64,000 bases of DNA from Luteibacter jiangsuensis. Lineage in GTDB: Bacteria > Pseudomonadota > Gammaproteobacteria > Xanthomonadales > Rhodanobacteraceae. The notes under the pieces are model-generated. The model did no database searches, was not told the origin of the DNA, and saw only the letters and a list, made by a program, of their open reading frames with translations. Position 1 is the first letter of the stretch. Every line of letters starts with the position of its first letter. Both the position numbers and the translations under genes were made by a program. The stretch is taken from assembly GCF_030812295.1 (NCBI RefSeq), contig NZ_JAUSSK010000004.1, positions 310,001 through 374,000 on the forward strand. The letters are read 5' to 3'. This document shows, in pieces, positions 62,869-64,000 of this stretch.

Positions 62869-64000
62869 TCGCGCTTTCGCGCCTGTCGATCTTCGCCCGC
62901 AGCTTCCTGATGACGGTCTGCGCCCTGCTGCTCTCTATCGCGATCGGGCTCGCCGTGCTGGTCGTGCGCCCTCCGACGCCTCCGCCGATGGCCAGCCTGT
63001 TCGACGTGGTCGCCACGCTGCAGCCGGAGATGCCGCCCTTCGCCATGCACCCGTTCGACGGCGAGGGCCCGCCACGCGATGAAGTGGCACCGCCGGGTGA
63101 CATCGACCTGGACATCGCCACCCAGGCCGAGCCGCCCTCCGCTCCCGCGAAATTCGATGCCAACCTCTCGTCTCGCCTGACGTCACGCTTGTCGGACCTG
63201 CTGCTTCAACCAACCGACAAGCTGCGCGTGTACGCCATCGCCAGTGCGATCGATCGCCGGCCGGGACCCACGCACGCCATGCTGGGCGCGGGATCCGTGA
63301 TCGGACTGCGCCAGGACGATGGCCAATGGCGCGTGGTTTCCGTGCCGCGCGAAGCATTCCCCAACATGTTGCAGCAGGAGTTGCTGTGGCTGTTCGGTCT
63401 GGGTGCCCTGGCGCTGCTGCCGGTGGCCTGGCTGTTCGCCCGTGCCCTGGCCGCGCCGATCGACCGCTTCGCGGAAGCCGCGCAAAGGCTCGGCGCCGAC
63501 ACCCACGCCCCGCCGGTACCCCGGGAAGGGCCACCCGAGATGCGCAAGGCGGTGGACGCGTTCAACGCGATGCAGGCCCGGGTGAACCGGCTGCTGCACG
63601 AGCGCACGCACATGATCGCCGCCATCGCCCATGACCTGCGCACGCCGCTCACCCGCCTGTCGTTCCGCCTCGATGGCCTGCCAAGCCCGCTGGGCGACAA
63701 GGTCGACGCCGATATCCAGGAGATGAAGGCGATGATTTCCGCCGCGCTGGACTTCATCCGCGACCGTTCGCTGGGCGTGCAACGGCAGCCCCTGGATTTC
63801 CGCCTGCTGGTGGAAAGCGTGGCGGACGACCTGGTGGACGTTGGTCACGAGGTGGGCGTGCAGCCCGGTTCCGCGATCACCTTGCAAGGCGACCCGGTCG
63901 CCCTGCGGCGGGCCGTCGTGAACCTGGTGGAGAACGGCCTCAAGTACGGCCAGCGGGTCCGCCTTCGCCTGCGCACCAGCGGCGACGATTGCGTGCTGGA
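62865..64000 (+). CDS. Sensor histidine kinase, EnvZ-like (truncated by window end)
   Basis: At least 378 residues from GTG 62865, overlapping the regulator stop by 4 nt. TM1 about 12-33 (MTVCALLLSIAIGLAVLVV), Pro-rich periplasmic region (PPTPPPMASL, PFDGEGPPRDEVAPPGD), TM2 about 170-190 (LLWLFGLGALALLPVAWLFA), HAMP, HisKA with His256 (IAAIAHDLRTPLTRL) and the N box NLVENGLKYG before the frame leaves the window. The G boxes are outside. The HDLRTPLTR motif is that of EnvZ-type kinases. Senses the envelope environment; the signal is unknown. Confidence 0.9.
   Translation, partial: MIALSRLSIFARSFLMTVCALLLSIAIGLAVLVVRPPTPPPMASLFDVVATLQPEMPPFAMHPFDGEGPPRDEVAPPGDIDLDIATQAEPPSAPAKFDANLSSRLTSRLSDLLLQPTDKLRVYAIASAIDRRPGPTHAMLGAGSVIGLRQDDGQWRVVSVPREAFPNMLQQELLWLFGLGALALLPVAWLFARALAAPIDRFAEAAQRLGADTHAPPVPREGPPEMRKAVDAFNAMQARVNRLLHERTHMIAAIAHDLRTPLTRLSFRLDGLPSPLGDKVDADIQEMKAMISAALDFIRDRSLGVQRQPLDFRLLVESVADDLVDVGHEVGVQPGSAITLQGDPVALRRAVVNLVENGLKYGQRVRLRLRTSGDDCVL

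Overview
This window looks like the chromosome of a GC-rich gammaproteobacterium, most likely Xanthomonadales/Lysobacterales and probably Rhodanobacteraceae (Luteibacter/Dyella type). That placement is inferred from the gene set: large TonB-dependent receptors of the Xanthomonas/Caulobacter kind, metF, ilvE, thiSG-trmB, poxB, a GH92 locus and Pseudomonas/Xanthomonas-style REP sequences. No rRNA is present to confirm it.

Layout. 1-2.9 kb: the tail of a DUF1080 protein, metF behind a perfect operator-like palindrome, a small DUF4124 protein and ilvE. 3-10 kb (minus strand): an OmpR-type regulator and kinase, then a TonB receptor, a phytase-like esterase and an unknown secreted protein, tightly coupled; the phytase-like gene has absorbed a REP element into its reading frame. 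10-14.8 kb (minus): a rimK/rimB-like pair, an MFS transporter and a periplasmic GH13 enzyme. 14.9-19.7 kb (minus): an ECF sigma/anti-sigma pair, a YadA-type trimeric autotransporter and another secreted protein. All three units carry the same promoter (GGAATAA, 14-nt spacer, CGTCTA), so this reads as a self-contained cell-surface regulon. 20-22.2 kb: katG behind a good OxyR site.

22.3-28.3 kb: a class II lanthipeptide cluster consisting of a cyclic-peptide-type ABC exporter (divergent), a 62-residue precursor ending in four Cys, a transcription attenuator and a 956-residue LanM. Downstream lies a secreted DUF5694 protein with two GX2H motifs. The exporter has no C39 leader peptidase, so leader removal is unexplained; the DUF5694 protein is a candidate. 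28.3-30.3 kb: a LysR regulator divergent from an NmrA-like oxidoreductase. 30.3-33.9 kb: a small island at tRNA-Gly(CCC) with a SIR2-domain gene (probable phage defence) and a frameshifted integrase. 34-43 kb: a His/Gly/Asp-rich secreted protein, thiS-thiG-trmB, poxB, an SLC13 permease, a Rieske protein, an AraC-alkyltransferase fusion and a YedA-like exporter. 43.3-47.8 kb (minus): a MacAB-like adaptor/ATPase/two-permease operon. 47.9-49 kb: an FAH-family hydrolase and mscL.

49.0-50.1 kb has no convincing gene but is full of structure: two inverted copies of a hairpin element with a conserved 46-nt interior and covarying stems, a REP, and two identical LacI-like palindromes exactly 350 bp apart. 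50.1-57.6 kb: a glycan TonB receptor followed, after a strong intrinsic terminator hairpin, by one polypeptide carrying both a GH92 alpha-mannosidase and a GH2 module, suggesting N-glycan/mannoside use. 57.8-64 kb: an Oar-like TonB receptor (minus), an AraC regulator (minus), and an OmpR-type regulator with an EnvZ-like kinase cut by the window edge. Start codons were chosen by eye from ribosome binding sites, signal peptides and overlaps.
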